A stretch of 64,000 nt of DNA from Posidonia oceanica (taxonomy: Eukaryota; Streptophyta; Magnoliopsida; Alismatales; Posidoniaceae): contig JAZBRS010000057.1 of the NCBI GenBank assembly GCA_037176725.1, positions 90,417,501 to 90,481,500 on the forward strand. The letters are read 5' to 3'. The notes beneath the pieces are model-generated. The model did not search any database. It had not been told where the DNA came from and saw only the letters and a program-made list of their open reading frames with translations. Below are positions 36,755 to 49,079 of this stretch, piece after piece. Each line of letters begins with the position of its first letter. The first letter of the stretch is position 1. Position numbers and translations under genes: made by a program.

Positions 36755-38973
36755 TCAAAGTAAAACAAATGAATCAAAATAAAAAATATTAACAATTAAC
36801 TTACTTAATTTCTCAAAAAGTGATGGCAACCAATCCTTTGTGCAAACTAAAGCCTCTATTATATCAGGAGTCAACTGAGAGTGAGTATCATTAATGATTG
36901 TACGTCTCCAACTAAAAGCAGATTCAGAAGCAACTGTTGAAACAGGAATGGCCAAAATATCACGAGCCATCTTTGCTAGAGAAGGAAACCTTGGTGCATT
37001 ATGCTTCCACCAGTGCAAGATATCAAATGATAAGTCATCATTGGGATTCAATGGAAACAGCTCTTCCTTCAAATACCGCTCCAATCTGTTATTTGAACAT
37101 TGATTGCAGCATTGGTTTTCTTCTTGATGTGTTGAAGAAATCCTCCAGTAAAACCAGAATTTATTTGTGTGCCTTTCTCAACAACCATTTCATGACTATG
37201 AGATGTAGTACAATATGTTGGAGTATCTGAAGAATCTACATATTCTGAAAACAATTCATGTAGCTTCATGTTGACAACTCCAATATATGAATCAACTCTT
37301 GCATTATAAATTTCTTGATAAGCATACTTAACAAATTCCATCTTGTATCGAGGATCAAGAACTAATCCAAAAGACAACCAAATTACATGCATCCCAATAT
37401 TTATCAAATTTCCTTTGCATCAATAATCCCATCTCAGAAATGTAATCAACATCACTCATTCGCCACTCCAGCAATTTGTAATGAATGAGACACACATCGT
37501 TAAAATAGTAATTAGCAGTTGAATATTTTGTTTCTGAAAGACGAAGAGTGATATCATAAAAAACTTTCAAGCAATCACAAATATGTCTACCTTTTTCCCA
37601 TTGTTCTTTGATTGGTAGCATTTTGTAATCACTATCCAACTCCACCAAACGTTCAAATGCTTCTTGAGTATCCAAAGCACTTTGAAGCATGAGATAAGTG
37701 GAATTCCATCTAGTATCAACATCCAAAGATACCCTTTTACAAGTACTCAACCTAGTATGTTCCAATGCTTTTCTGAACTTTTGATTTTTATAGGTTGATG
37801 AATTCACATACTTCACACTATTACGAATTTTCTCAAGCAGCGGACTCACCACTTCCAAACCATTCTTTACAATCAAATTGATAATATGTGCAGTGCATCG
37901 AATATGAAATAAGTCACCATTGAGATGAAGTGCTTCCTTTCCATTTAACCAAGTTTTCAAAATATTTACCATTGGTTCATTATTGCTAGCATTGTCCACA
38001 ACAACAGTATATAATTTCTTATCCAAATTCCACTCCAAAATACAGGTTTTCAACCATTCACCTAAAGCTTCACCAGTATGAGGGGATTCGATATGGTGAA
38101 AAGCAATGATTTTCTTGTGTAAGACCCAATCATCATCCAAGAAATGACAAGAAACACAACAATAGCCAGGTTTTGATGATCTGAAGTCCACAAATCAGTT
38201 GTGATGCTAACTTTACTACTATTACGCTCAAGCATCTTATACAGATTAACCTTCTCTTCCTTGTAAACTTTCATACAATCAGCCCTAAGAGTATTTCTAG
38301 AGCGAAATTTGTATGTAGGGCAAATAAAAGAGTACCATGATCTGAAATACTCATATTCAAAAAAAAGGAAGGGTAAATCACGCTTCATGATCATCTTTGC
38401 AAACATTGACCTTTCAACATCAACATCAAATTTATAAAGACCTATTCTTGATGTTGGGCAGCCACTACTAGTACTTGTAGACATAGCAAGAATTTTTTGT
38501 CTTATATCTTCTCGTGGCCTACGAACACATATTTTAGTATGATTATTGAGATGAGTGGTACCTTTGGTGCTTCTACCATCAAATATTGTCTTGCAATAGT
38601 TGCAAGTAGCTTTCACTGAACCATCTTCAAGCACATCTCGTTCAAAATGTAACCAAGCTTCTGATTTCAGTTTCTTTTGACGCTTAGGCTCCATGGAATC
38701 TGTAGTAGCAACCACATCACGAGAATCAACACTAGGAACTGACGGAGTTGCAATGGCATTTGGAGTGGAAGCTCGACTTTGACCAATAGGGACTTCCTTT
38801 GATTGAACATCAACCATGATTTCCAATTCTATATTGAAAAGCCATATAAAAGAATTAGAAAGAATAATAATCAAGATTTTTAATTTTTTATCAAAAGAAT
38901 ACAATCAAGAGAATGTATAACCTGTGTTGGATTGTAAATCCTTGCTACTAGTAGAAGTTGCTCTTTTGCTCAT
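36755..38973 (-). pseudogene. hAT transposase (two coding exons, frameshifted)
   Basis: The enzyme cuts and reinserts the hAT element. Exon 1 is 38973-38922 (MSKRATSTSSKDLQ...), a 93-bp intron (GT at 38921, AG at 38829) follows, and exon 2 starts at 38828 in phase (ELEIMVDVQSKEVP). A BED zinc finger follows: CNYCKTIFDG with HLNNH. The first catalytic D is in DLWTSDHQN, the second in VVVDNASNN, and the acidic/C-terminal dimerisation part contains LAIPVSTVASESAFSW near 36950. Frameshifts lie near 38160, 37380 and 37080. Residues of the catalytic core are kept, so decay is recent or the breaks are few. Confidence 0.9.
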
Positions 38974-41663
38974 CTTTAAAAGATTATCACCTTATATTAG
39001 AAATGAAGTAGGAGAATGTAAAGATTTACAAACAAAAAATGTGCAAATATAGATTTGAACACAGAAATTTTCAGTAAAACAAAATGAATAAAATGAGTAA
39101 AAATCACAATGCATGAGCAAAATTCCCCTTTTTTCTTAGTAGTAAGAAAGAATCATTATTAATACAAAGAAACAAGTATAAAGCCTCAAACAAGAAAGAA
39201 AAATGTATAAAGATCAGAGAAACAACACAGACAACCTACTTATAAACAAGATAAGACAGCAAACATAGGTAATGAATTTCACAAGGAGAGGTGAACAAAG
39301 GGCAAAAATATGGATATAAAATAACAAAGTAGAACAACAAAAAGGAAGGACAAAGCCTGCTAATAAAGGTACACATCTGCTTGGGAATCTGCTACAGACT
39401 ACTTAACTTCCTAGAGAACAAGTCAGTCCATCTCTATGCTGCAACAAGCAAAAGTAGTTCATTGGAAGCATTTTTCTGCTCTTAAATAGCAAAAACTATT
39501 AGAGCCTCTAACTTAAGGATATTCACACTCTCCTCCTCTAGGTTTTAATGATAACAAAATAGAGAAAAGTTAAAACTAACTTGACATGATGCAGAAAAGT
39601 TAGATCAATCAAGTATGTGTAATGGCTACTTAAGTTGATCAATAATCCAAGAAAATCAATTGGATGATACAAAGTACTTAGATGAAGATATATTCAAGTG
39701 TTTGACAAAGATGAAGTCGACTGGGCCATGACTAGTATAGTCAAGAATCATTTCAAGCTTCCGCAAAATAATAAAGACAAAAAATTAATGAACATCAAGC
39801 ATGTTGTTTTTCGACAACGAAGACTAAGACTGAAGATTGAAGACTAAGTCAAGTAAGTAGAAGGAGTGAGTTGTGTCGTAGTTTTGTTTTTGTTAAGGCT
39901 CTCTCATGAATCTAAATATCCTTAGGAAACTTCAATGTAACTTCTAAATAGTAAATACATCAAAGAAACATAGACAAATGTCACCAAGTCAGAACTGACA
40001 AAAAGCCTAAAATGGGATGACTGATACTTATTGGCAGATCAAGTAATCTGCATCGATTTCGGTGAACAGATAATTGATCGTGGCACCAGTTGAGTGTTCA
40101 CCTAGCCATTGTGATCTTTAATCATTAAACGTGGAAAGATCGGTAGACCAATCTGGGTAGGTAATTCTGTCAAGAAAATTTTGTCAGATTTTTTAGAAAT
40201 CCTTATTTCTTTAGGGTTATTCTTGCACAGTCCCTTTTGGATTTTCATATCCAATAAAATCTCCTTTTGATTCTCAAAAAAAAAAATGCTGTATCTATAA
40301 TGACCATATTCACTTCCTACTTTATAATTAAGACCCTTGTGCAGCTAATTTGTGATCCACACCAAGTTAAACATGTATCGTCCATATAGTAAAAAGCTTT
40401 AGAGCTTAATTCGTCATCTAAAGTATACAACTAGTTAGGTTATTGAGAATTTTGTTTACATACAAAGATACGCACATAAAATATTGAAAAATGAATAAGA
40501 TAGAAGAGTTTTGTGATCACAGGACATATAAGAAAAAGCCCAAGAAATTCACTTATAATGCAAGAAATAAGAAATATGATTGCAAGACCATTTGGTGGCT
40601 TCCAAGACCATAAAAAAAAAAGAAAAGAAAAAGAAAAAGAAAGACAGTAATTTCTCATTAATAATTGGGGGGAAAAAAGGAAATGTCCTCTGAACATTAG
40701 GAGAGGTATGCCATGTCTCTTCAATTAAAAACCTTCAAAAATAGTATTCAATCCGATCACTCCGACATTGATATGAGGTCCTATTCACCAATGTATTTGC
40801 TTGAAATTGTAGCATATCAGGGATATAGGAAAAACCCAACAGAGATAAATGGATATCAAAACTTAAAAGCTTTCTTTGAGAAACAAACTTAGCCAGAAAT
40901 CTCCAAGAACGACAAGAATAACAGTTAGTTCAGATAAACAAAAACAAAGAAACAAATTAAATAGGACTACTACATTACACAGTACTTCCAAATGTTGGAT
41001 CTCAAAACAAAAATCAAACCCAACAATCGAACAACCGGCAAGTAAGTAACCTAATAAATGAAATTATTCGAATAAACCTAACAATGAGTCGGCTGATCAA
41101 AATGATAACATAAACCATGGCCAACAACTAATGAAACTACAGAGGAGGAGCAGACGACTCACCGAGCTACTAGCCATGATTAAACAAGGAGTGGCGATAT
41201 TCCGGCGAGGAGCGGAGGAGGAGGGAAGTGGCTGTTGTCCAATGGGGAGTGAGGCCACCTTTGTCGGCAGGGAGGAGGAGGGGAAGCGACGGCCGTCCGA
41301 TGAGGAGGATGAGGATGTTAGATCTGACGCCGAAGAGGAGGGGAAGGAGCCAGAGATGAGCCGCCTGACGAGGAGTGGAGGAGGACTGGAGGAGGAGGTG
41401 GAGGAGGAAGAAGACTAGAAGAGTTGTCGTCTCGAGTTTTTTTTTGAGGAAGTGAGGCTGTGACCTGTGAGGAAGGCACTTAGGGTTTAGACGTTTAGTT
41501 TGCCTTTGCTTGCCCTTTAGTTAGGAATATTATATATATATATATATAGGTAGATTTTGCAAAATAAGATAAATCATAAATATGATAATTATGTGATTAT
41601 GTCTTAAGTTTTACATGTAAATAGATTAATTAATTTAAAATAAATAAATAATATTATTAAAAT
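38974..41663 (-). other. hAT 5' region upstream of transposase
   Basis: It is mostly AT-rich with no protein domain. An A-run follows a CAATAAAATC word near 40250-40280 on the plus strand, possibly an old retroposed tail. The GC/GA-rich patch 41130-41420 has a minus-strand donor-like CTCG|GTGAGTCG at about 41160 and could be a 5' noncoding exon of the transposase gene. A (TA)n run lies at 41530-41548. Upstream of the TIR these are the likely promoter sequences. Confidence 0.45.
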
Positions 41664-41825
41664 TTAGGATTCGGATATTTTCGAATCGGATGTATCAACA
41701 TTCGTATTCGATTTGATTTTTTTCGAATTTTTTTTTTCGAATTCAAATTCGGTCCGTTGAATATTTTTTCGGATAAAAATTCGAGATTTTGGATGCGGAT
41801 TCGGAATGGATCTTCAGATATTTTT
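41664..41825. repeat. hAT right subterminal repeats
   Basis: ATTCGGAT, TTTTCGAAT and AATTCGAG-like words are clustered here, complementary to those at the left end. Confidence 0.72.
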
Positions 41826-41851
41826 GGATTTCTGACACCCCTAGCAACAGT

Positions 41852-42760
41852 GACTGCGCTCCCGGCTACTCCGAATAGCATGTCGTCGCGTACGTTGAAT
41901 CTCCCGTAGAGCCTGCCAATGCAGCTAGTTAGCTAGACTCTACTCCGCTAGATTACGCAGATAATCTTGCACACACTGCACACATTGCCACCATCGAGCC
42001 AGTGCATCATGTCGCACCAGCTCGGCAAGGACTTCAACTGGGGCAAAGATGACCTCGTCGTGCCGAATGCGAATATACTCCTCTGGCCGAGCCTTTGAGT
42101 GTCATCTTTTCCCAGTTTGAGTCACTCCTGAGGCTCTCGGCTGTTCGTCCTTCACAGAATCCCCCTCTGCGGTGGCATAACACAGATCAGTTATGCAGTT
42201 TCCATCGAGCCTCGGGGCACTTGACGGATAATTGCCTCACCCTACGGGACGCCATTCAATGCCTGATTGACTGAAAGATCATCAGTGTCGTTGCGCAGGA
42301 GGCAGCACCTACATCGACACCTGCACACGCACCTGCACCAGCACTCGCACACCCTAGTGTAGCCGACCCTTCCTCTTTCGAGCCTGCAGGCTTCGTAGAT
42401 GTCGGAACCTGGGGGGTCTTCTCCCTCACTCCTATCCTCTCTGAGTCCAGCTCCGCCCCGGTGGATCCTTCTGATCCCATCGGCGCAATATCCTCTTCTC
42501 ACCTTTCCTAGCTCGCTCGGTGGACGCTCGGAGACGCAGCGGCAGCATCACCAACAAACTCGATCGTAACACCATCTAGGTCTGTATCTCCTTCAACCCC
42601 GGCAGCTCTAGTGCTCCCTGCACTGTCATCAGTAGCTCCAATAGCCCCAGTGCTCTCGGCACTGCCATCAGTGGACCCTATAGCGTCGCCGGTCATCCTG
42701 GTGTACCCCACCGATAGCACCAGCAGCATAGGAGCAGACCCAGCACCTCCATCCTGAGGT
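41852..42760 (+). pseudogene. E4 gag C-terminal remnant
   Basis: Translation of 42160-42480 gives PLRWHNTDQLCSFHRASGH then LTDNCLTLRDAIQCLID, closely matching the knuckle region of E1 gag (same C-x2-H-x4-H-x4-C). It is followed by a P/A/S-rich tail (APTSTPAHAPAPALAHPS). Stops interrupt it at about 42272 and 42509. The more N-terminal sequence to 41852 is frameshifted. The reading before the hAT (35483-35492) continues into 41852 once the transposon and one TSD copy are ignored. Confidence 0.8.
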
Positions 42761-42766
42761 TGCTGA

Positions 42767-42775
42767 CAGGTAAGT
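42767..42775 (+). promoter_or_regulatory. Splice-donor-like site after E4 gag
   Basis: CAG|GTAAGTCCC follows directly after the gag stop region. Ogre elements are known to splice an intron between gag-pro and RT. Here no downstream pol exon exists. Confidence 0.4.
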
Positions 42776-44847
42776 CCCTCTTTCCTTCCTTTTTGTTTCC
42801 TGCATTGTCTTTTCATTTCTTTGGTTTTGTTTTGCGTTTTCTTGCCTTATCAGAAAACCATAAAAAATATAAAATCACGGAAAACCCAAAAACATGCATT
42901 TTCATTTCCTGCATGCGCATTTCATTTCTTGCATCCTGGAAAACACAAAAACACCAAAAAAAATCAAATATGCAAAAAAACATGTTTCTCCCTTTTTGCC
43001 AGTTTTTGATTTTATGTTTCCATAAAGCAAAAATCATAAAAAATACAAAACCAATGAAAAACCCAAAAATATGTGTAAAACCCACAAAACACATAAAAAC
43101 TTGTATAATCCCAAAACCCGGCTTTGGACAAACAAGCAGCGCCGAGAGGATGCAAGCATCAACTGTCTCAGACAGTACTCACCTGAGCAGTGCCATCTCA
43201 GCACGTGTGGCCGTAGTGTGAGAGTTAGAGCAGAATAGAGAATCTCACTGAGCGCGAAACTCTAAAAGCGAGATCAATCCAATCGAGAGAGTCCACTAGA
43301 CATGGAGAGGACCAAGGCAGAGCAGAGCATAGCTAGAGGCTGCCTCACACACAGTAGAGGCTAAAAGTGTACGTTGAACAGCTGAACTCTTAACGCCTCG
43401 TCAGGGACCACTACCCCAAGAGTGCGAAGCAAATGCATATCCAAAAGAAATGAGATCATGTGAGCAAAAAAGAAAAGAAATGGCATGATATGCATCTGGG
43501 CATAAAAGAAAAATGAAGAAAGAAGTTGAAAAAAGAAGACGCCCATGAGAGGAGTGACTCGGAAAAAACATCGAAGCCGCCTCAACCTCCAATTGCAAGC
43601 ACAACATTGCCAAATGCACGAGAAACATCATCAGGAGGACCTGGCCCCACCCTTCGAGCGAAGCGGCACGCTCAAATCCCTCATGAGAGCAATAACTCTA
43701 CCTCCCTGGCAGGTCAGATGCAACTCCAGTCACTCATGAGGGAGGAAAAGAAAAAATCAATCCGAGAGCGTCAAAAGCGATAGTCGGTCCCCGAGAATTT
43801 GAAATGGAGGCTATGAAGCTACATCCAACGCTTCTGCTACCTACATGCAACCAAAGGCTATACTCTACAAAGCTGAGGCCTCATCTCGAACTAAGAGTGA
43901 GAATGAGAGCCACCAACCACAACACGACATGGTATTGCTCGAGGATCGAGAATCTCTTGAATCAAGAAGTGCGGACGCATCCCCTCACCAAACGACTGCT
44001 TTGAATCCGAAGCCACAAAAAATAAGCATAATAATCTAGTTTCCCCTTCTCCCTGTTTTCGAAAACCGGAGTCAAGGACGAGCGCCTTTTGCATGACCCT
44101 TGCTCAGAGGCTCCGCACTTTTCCAGTTTTGGCCGCCCACCACGTTGGGTGGTCCGTGATGACCAGCATGTTCATTGTTTGCCACTCTGTGGCGTTACAT
44201 CGCATGCCCGCTCTGAGACCATTGCACACCCATCACGTTGGGTCCTCGCTTTCTCCTCGTTTCTCTCCCCTTGCATGTCACCAGTTTTTGGGCCGCCCAC
44301 CACGATGGGCCCCTACATTCTCTCTTGCATCAATCCATTGCATTCCCCATTGGCATTGCACACCCCGCATAGTGAGCCCTCGCTTCCATCCTCCCTGCAT
44401 AGGGCTGGTACCCCTAACTACTTGATTGGCAAGCACATTAGTTTTGTCTCCATTTTGCATCTCGATGCCAAGGGCGCTTCGGCTGTCCCCTGGTATCTTC
44501 CACTCGATACCAAGGGCATCTTTTTGGCTGCCTCGTGGTATCACATCCACGACTACACCGGACTGATAACCCTAACTATCATGGGAGTGTCCATGGACCT
44601 CTGTCACACCTTCGGGTGTGGTATTCCCGTTGCATTTTGCATCCGTGGTTACAGGTCATCCGACTTGTCATCACCCCTCTTGCTTGACAGACACGCTGGC
44701 CTGTCATCACCCTCGATACAAGGGGCATCTTTGCTGCCCCTTGGAATCGTCTCACCCTCATCGGGTTGACACCCCTAACAGTCACGGGACCGTCTATGGA
44801 CCTCTGCCACACCTTCAGATGTGGTAGTCCTATCGCATTCCATCCTC
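42776..44847 (+). other. E4 noncoding region
   Basis: The 42840-43110 part is A-rich with repeated CATAAAAAATA and CAAAAACATG words. The 43200-44040 part shows no known domain. The 44090-44780 part has repeated GCCCACCACGTTGGG and CTCGATACCAAGGGCATC words. An open frame at 44089-44769 shows only these repeats and is not credited as a gene. Confidence 0.5.
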
Positions 44848-44990
44848 ATAGGGCTGATACCCCTAACTATCCAGTGATGAGTCCGTTAACTCCTCATAGG
44901 GCTGATACCCCTAACTATCTGGTGATGAGTCCGTTAACTCCTCATAGGGCTGATACCCCTAACTATCTGGTGATGAGTCTGTCAACTTAT
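44848..44990 (+). repeat. 48-bp tandem repeat, three units
   Basis: The unit is TCATAGGGCTGATACCCCTA followed by ACTATCTGGTGATGAGTCCG and TTAACTCC. Each contains TAGGG, 7 nt and CCCTA. Confidence 0.9.
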
Positions 44991-45151
44991 CACGTCCCGC
45001 ATCATTGCACTTTGTCATATAACGTCTCATTGCACTGCATGGCATTTTGTCGCACGCATCTCATTACGTGCCATCACGCATGTAGCATATGTCCCCGATA
45101 GAGTCATCACTCGCATCGCACATTTGCATCACATTTTTGCCTCACCCCGGC

Positions 45152-45875
45152 ATTGTGTGCTTAGAAATCGAACCCTTGGTCCCGTGTGTTGCTCAAGGTA
45201 GCGTCCTCAGCACCCACAGCTCCCTTGCAGTTTGCCGGCTTTGGATGACACCCGCGGTAGTGCACGGCTAGGATCGCCTTCTTGGCATTACATGCTCGAT
45301 GTGGCATCACTCTGTATATACATTGCATTCCCTGTCACTGCATTACATCACATTGCATCTATACTGCATCACTAGCATCGCATTTTTTCGCATCACCCGG
45401 CATTGCGTGCTCGGAGGTTGAACCCCTGGTTCCGCGTATTGCTCAAGGTGGCATTCTCAGCACCCACAGCTCCCCGCAGTCTGCCGGCTTAGGATGACGC
45501 CCGCGGTAGTGCACGACTAGGATCACTTTCTTGGTATTGCAGGCCCCACATAACATCACATTGCACATTCCACTACATTACATTGAATTACTTTGCATCG
45601 CATTTGCACTACACCGCATTTGCATCGCACCTGCATTGCATTACACCACATTCCCATTGCACTGTCATGCTCTGCGTAGTCATCACACCAACTCCCACAT
45701 TCTGCATTCCCTGACATTGGATGCCTAGGAATCGAACCGCTGGTTCCGTGTATTGCTCAAGGTGGTATCTTCAGCACTCGCAGCTCTCTGTAGCCTGCTG
45801 GCTTAAGATGACACCTGCGGTAGTGCACGGCCAGGATCGCTTCCTTGGCATTACGTGCCCGATATTGCATGCACA
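45152..45875 (+). repeat. Three dispersed copies of a 160-bp repeat
   Basis: Copies start at about 45152, 45400 and 45714. Shared words are TTGCTCAAGGT, CAGCACCCACAGCTC, CTGCCGGCTT and CGGTAGTGCACG. The spacers between them are GCATTGCATC-like simple sequence. Offsets of about 248 and 314 bp reflect the spacers and not the core. Confidence 0.85.
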
Positions 45876-46338
45876 ACTCTGACATTGCATACACAGCATC
45901 TGTATCGCCTTCACTTAGAGCAGAGCTTAGCGAATGGCACCCCCGCGCTAGAGCCGAACACTGCTTAGTGCACAGCACCGTCACCTGGAGCTGGGCGGCC
46001 TAGTGACCCACATCATCGTCTGGCTTTCCCTGAACTGCCTAGCAACTCTCAGCATTGCATCATCCGCAACATCCTCGCACATGCATGCATCACCTGCACC
46101 CCCCAGCAGAGTACAGCGCAATAAGCATTAGCGTAAACATCGCATCAGCATTAGCATCGTGCACTAGCGTCTGCATCAGCATTTGCATTGAGGCAACGAG
46201 TCACGATTTTCGATGTATCCGCCGAATAAGCGACTCACGCCAATAGCAACATTGGCCTCCCACTAGTGTCAGGAGGGGTGTCTTGTCAACTCTGAGCCAC
46301 GGTCTCGCTACGCTTGACCTCGCTCAGAGAGGGGCATC
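45876..46338 (+). other. E4 3' end with polypurine tract
   Basis: Noncoding DNA has GCATCAGCATTAGCATCG-type simple repeats (46100-46190). The last bases, 46325-46338 (CAGAGAGGGGCATC), form the likely plus-strand priming tract directly before the LTR start. Confidence 0.65.
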
Positions 46339-48667
46339 TGTAGACACCCCAATCTGACGCCTAGTCGGCGGATTTCATCTAGAGGAGCGTGCTCGGAAGC
46401 GGTGGACCCCACCTTTGACCCAAACCTAGCCCAACATCCCAAAACCAACCCAAAACCCTCCAAACCTACCCAAACCCAGTTTACACCAAAGTCCATGCCT
46501 ATTAGTAGCCCAACACACCCTGCAGCAGGCCCTGTTAAGTTAGGAGGCTGTTGTTGCCTATCCTAGCGGTGACTCGTGCCGTCGCCTCTTATAGCGGCAA
46601 CGTGTTCTATCGCCATGCTGAGAGGTGACAATGCCCTCCACCTGCTCGAGCCCCAGCCGTGCATTTTCAAACTCTCCGCGTGTGCGAACCGCTGTCCATC
46701 GTTACCTCCCTAACAGGAGGAAGACTTTCGCGACCCCTGCCACCCTGCGCCACTTACTCCTTGCCACCCTCTGTCACCTCCGACCTGACGCTGACCGCCC
46801 TACCACCGTCCTCCTTGTGCAGACCTTGCCGGATAAAATCGGAGAACCCAACCCATTTGTAGACGACCACCAATTCTGAGAGAACTAGAGGATTCCCCGC
46901 TCTCTCCCTCACATCCCTGAGCCCCCTTTGCACCCACACAAGCTCCAACAAGCCTCCCTGACGAGCCAACATCCCCGACGTCCGTAGTCGATCGTTGTCT
47001 TCTCTAGCTCCGGCCACCGTCGAGCCAACACTTCCTCCGGCCGCTGGACGTAGTGACACTCTTCCCCGAGCACCGGGAAGCTCTCCCAGACGTCCATGAG
47101 TGCAGCTCAGCCCCACTGAGCCGCCGCCGTTGCCCTTCGCGTAGCCGCAGCCTAGGCCGACTTCACCACCGGTGACCCGCATCGGGAGGCACAACCGTGC
47201 CCCCGCACAAGTGAGAAAACACTCCTCCTCCTTCCCTGGACCTCCCTCGAGCTTCCCCAATCCTCTTTGTGCGCCGTGGTAGCGTCATGCGGCCTGTTGG
47301 CCTTTCCCAAGGCCGGTGGACGTGAGTGTTGCCGACGAGGAGAGGTGGAGGTGGGGAGAGAGATCCAGGTGCCCGTTTTTCGTTTTAAATATATGTTTGT
47401 GTTCCTGGATATGCCATCTATCTATTCTAGTCGGTAGTTGCATGTTTTGCATCGCTGGTGACGTGGGATTTGGTGATGAAATCCGGCCACCGGACTGCCA
47501 GGTGCGTTGCCTATTCTAGTGGTGACTCCACTCATGTTTCTAGCAGTCCCCGGGCCGGACTTTCAGCCGGCGTATCTCATGATCCAGGCCCCCATTTTGT
47601 AAAATAATTGGATGATTGTATTCCCTATTATGCCATCTAGATATGTATATTTTTATTTGCATGTTTTACGATCATTTTCATAGCTAGATCGGGTGCCAAA
47701 GTTCGTTGTTTGGATTGTTTGAAGCAACTAGTGCTGCCTGTCATAGAGGCGACTTGTGCCGTCGCCGTGCAAACCGGCGACGTGTGTTGTCGCCGTTATG
47801 AGGAGTGACTGTGCCGTCGCCATGCATACTAGTGACGTGTGCTGTCGCCTTGCTGACAGGCAACCCACGCCTGAGGCCAGACAGTGGACAAAGCCCTCTA
47901 TTTGCTGCCTTGTCTTTCGTTTACTTGACTGGCTTTGCTCTAATTTTGCTTTCCTGGCTTATTTATCATTACATCATGTTATTTCAACTTATAATAGTCA
48001 TTTTGGCATGGTTTTATTAAGCTTAGCATGTTTCTTGAATACATGTTGCATGCTGCCTCCTTGCATTGCATGGCTTTCTTCGACGTTTTAATTTCTCGCT
48101 TGCATCCATTAGGGCGATGATGCTTACTGTTTGGACTTCTTTAGAACCGTGGTACGCCCGGTTTAGATACCAACAACGCCACTGAGCACATAGATCGCAT
48201 GTTTTGTTTTCCCTCATGCATCATGGCATTAAATTCACATTTAAGCATATTAAAGCATTCATAGCATGTCATAGCATTTCTTGCCTACAGGCATACAGTT
48301 AATGGCAAGCACTGCCGACATTCCCGCATATGCAAGCGAAAAGCCTAGAAAGACCGATTCCAAGCGTATGGGGGTGCCTAACACCTTCCCCATGCGTAAC
48401 AGGAGTCCTTACCCTTTCTTTGGCCCGCAATGACCATTATACCCTTATCCTAGGCATGAGTCATATTTTTTGCATAACATTGCACGCATTTGCTTGTTTT
48501 TCATCATTTCTTCGGTTTTCCTCGTCTTCCGATTTAATAGACTAGGTGGCGACTCCGTTTTTGTCTTATCTTTTGTTGTTCTCTGCTGTTTCTTGGTGTT
48601 TTCAAGTCGAGTGTCCTCCCTTGGATTGCACCGATGCCGTGGTCGATCACTCTCGGGCCCTCGCACA
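46339..48667 (+). mobile_element. E4 3' LTR
   Basis: Termini are TGTAGACACCCCAATCTGAC (46339) and CTCGCACA (48667), 2329 bp. The start closely resembles the element-strand start of the solo LTR at 56352-59937, so these are one family. GGCGAC/GTCGCC palindromes cluster at 46560-46640 and 47745-47870. The donor-like CACAA|GTGAGA at 47211 aligns with CACAG|GTAAGC of the 56352 LTR. The U5 block is at 48330-48430 (GGGGGTGCCTAACACCTTCC), followed by TAGACTAGGTGGCGACTCC near 48536. Confidence 0.9.
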
Positions 48668-48988
48668 GAGGGTTAATCGGCAATTAAAGGTGGATAAATG
48701 CTAATTAACTCATGATTTGGTCACTCACTTGATCAACGAGCTTCAAGAAGGGAAAATAATTTGGCTTTCAACTTAGAACGCTTGATATCTAGCGTTCAAT
48801 GTAGAACACTGTGTTTCAAGCGTCTAACGTTGGATGCCCAGAAATGCACATTCAACACCCCAGATATGCAATTTGGCTCGAAGGAGAATACTCGGATTGA
48901 GAGATAGGCCTCGAGAGGTGAACTGAGCATGGTATGGTGCATAGAGGCTTCATGATGATGAGGGGAGTGCCAAAACAGGATATCTACA
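48668..48988 (-). mobile_element. E3 3' LTR, U3 end only
   Basis: This is the terminal 320 bp of the LTR, similar to 35166-35477 of E2. The element-strand start is TGTAGATATCCTG. The rest is separated by E4, whose TSD GAGGG is at 48668-48672. It contains the family words GAACGCTTGATATCTAGCG and CTAACGTTGGATG. Confidence 0.82.
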
Positions 48989-49003
48989 GATTGCCCCTCC
49001 TTG
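48989..49003 (-). promoter_or_regulatory. Polypurine tract of E3
   Basis: The minus strand reads CAAGGAGGGGCAATC, immediately before the LTR start TGTAGATATCC. It marks this LTR as the 3' LTR of an element lying to the right, which fits the minus-strand integrase at 62894-64000. Confidence 0.7.
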
Positions 49004-49079
49004 AAGATGGCTTTGGAACGAAACTAGCTTCAAGGTGAGACGATACTCCCGTGTGGCGCTACCCAGGGGTTCTAAGAGA

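Larger units (their letters stand above)
35493..41843 (-). mobile_element. hAT DNA transposon, 6.35 kb
   Basis: Terminal inverted repeats are TAGGGGTGTAAA at the left and TAGGGGTGTCAG (reverse complement) at the right, 9 bp identical. The 8-bp TSD is GCAATAGT (35485-35492) and GCAACAGT (41844-41851), one mismatch. The 8-bp TSD, short TIRs and a BED-finger/hAT transposase on the minus strand identify the superfamily. It is inserted in E4 gag, 10 bp beyond the E2 TSD. Confidence 0.93.
41852..48667 (+). mobile_element. E4: Tat-lineage element lacking pol, 3' part
   Basis: In plus order it has a gag C-terminal remnant (41852-42760), a donor-like site, noncoding DNA with repeats, a purine tract (46325-46338) and the 3' LTR (46339-48667). 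There is no protease, RT or integrase between gag and the 3' LTR, so the copy is deleted or non-autonomous. The right TSD is GAGGG (48668-48672), after which E3 LTR sequence resumes. The 5' part is displaced leftward by E2. Confidence 0.8.

Noticed and set aside
41131..41418. 95-codon acidic plus frame in hAT
   Set aside because: It is a GA-rich low-complexity patch. It is better read as a possible 5' noncoding exon on the minus strand.
44089..44769. 226-codon plus frame in E4
   Set aside because: It is made of repeated CCACCACGTTGGG and CTCGATACCAAGG words. No domain is recognisable and it lies in a hypervariable noncoding region.
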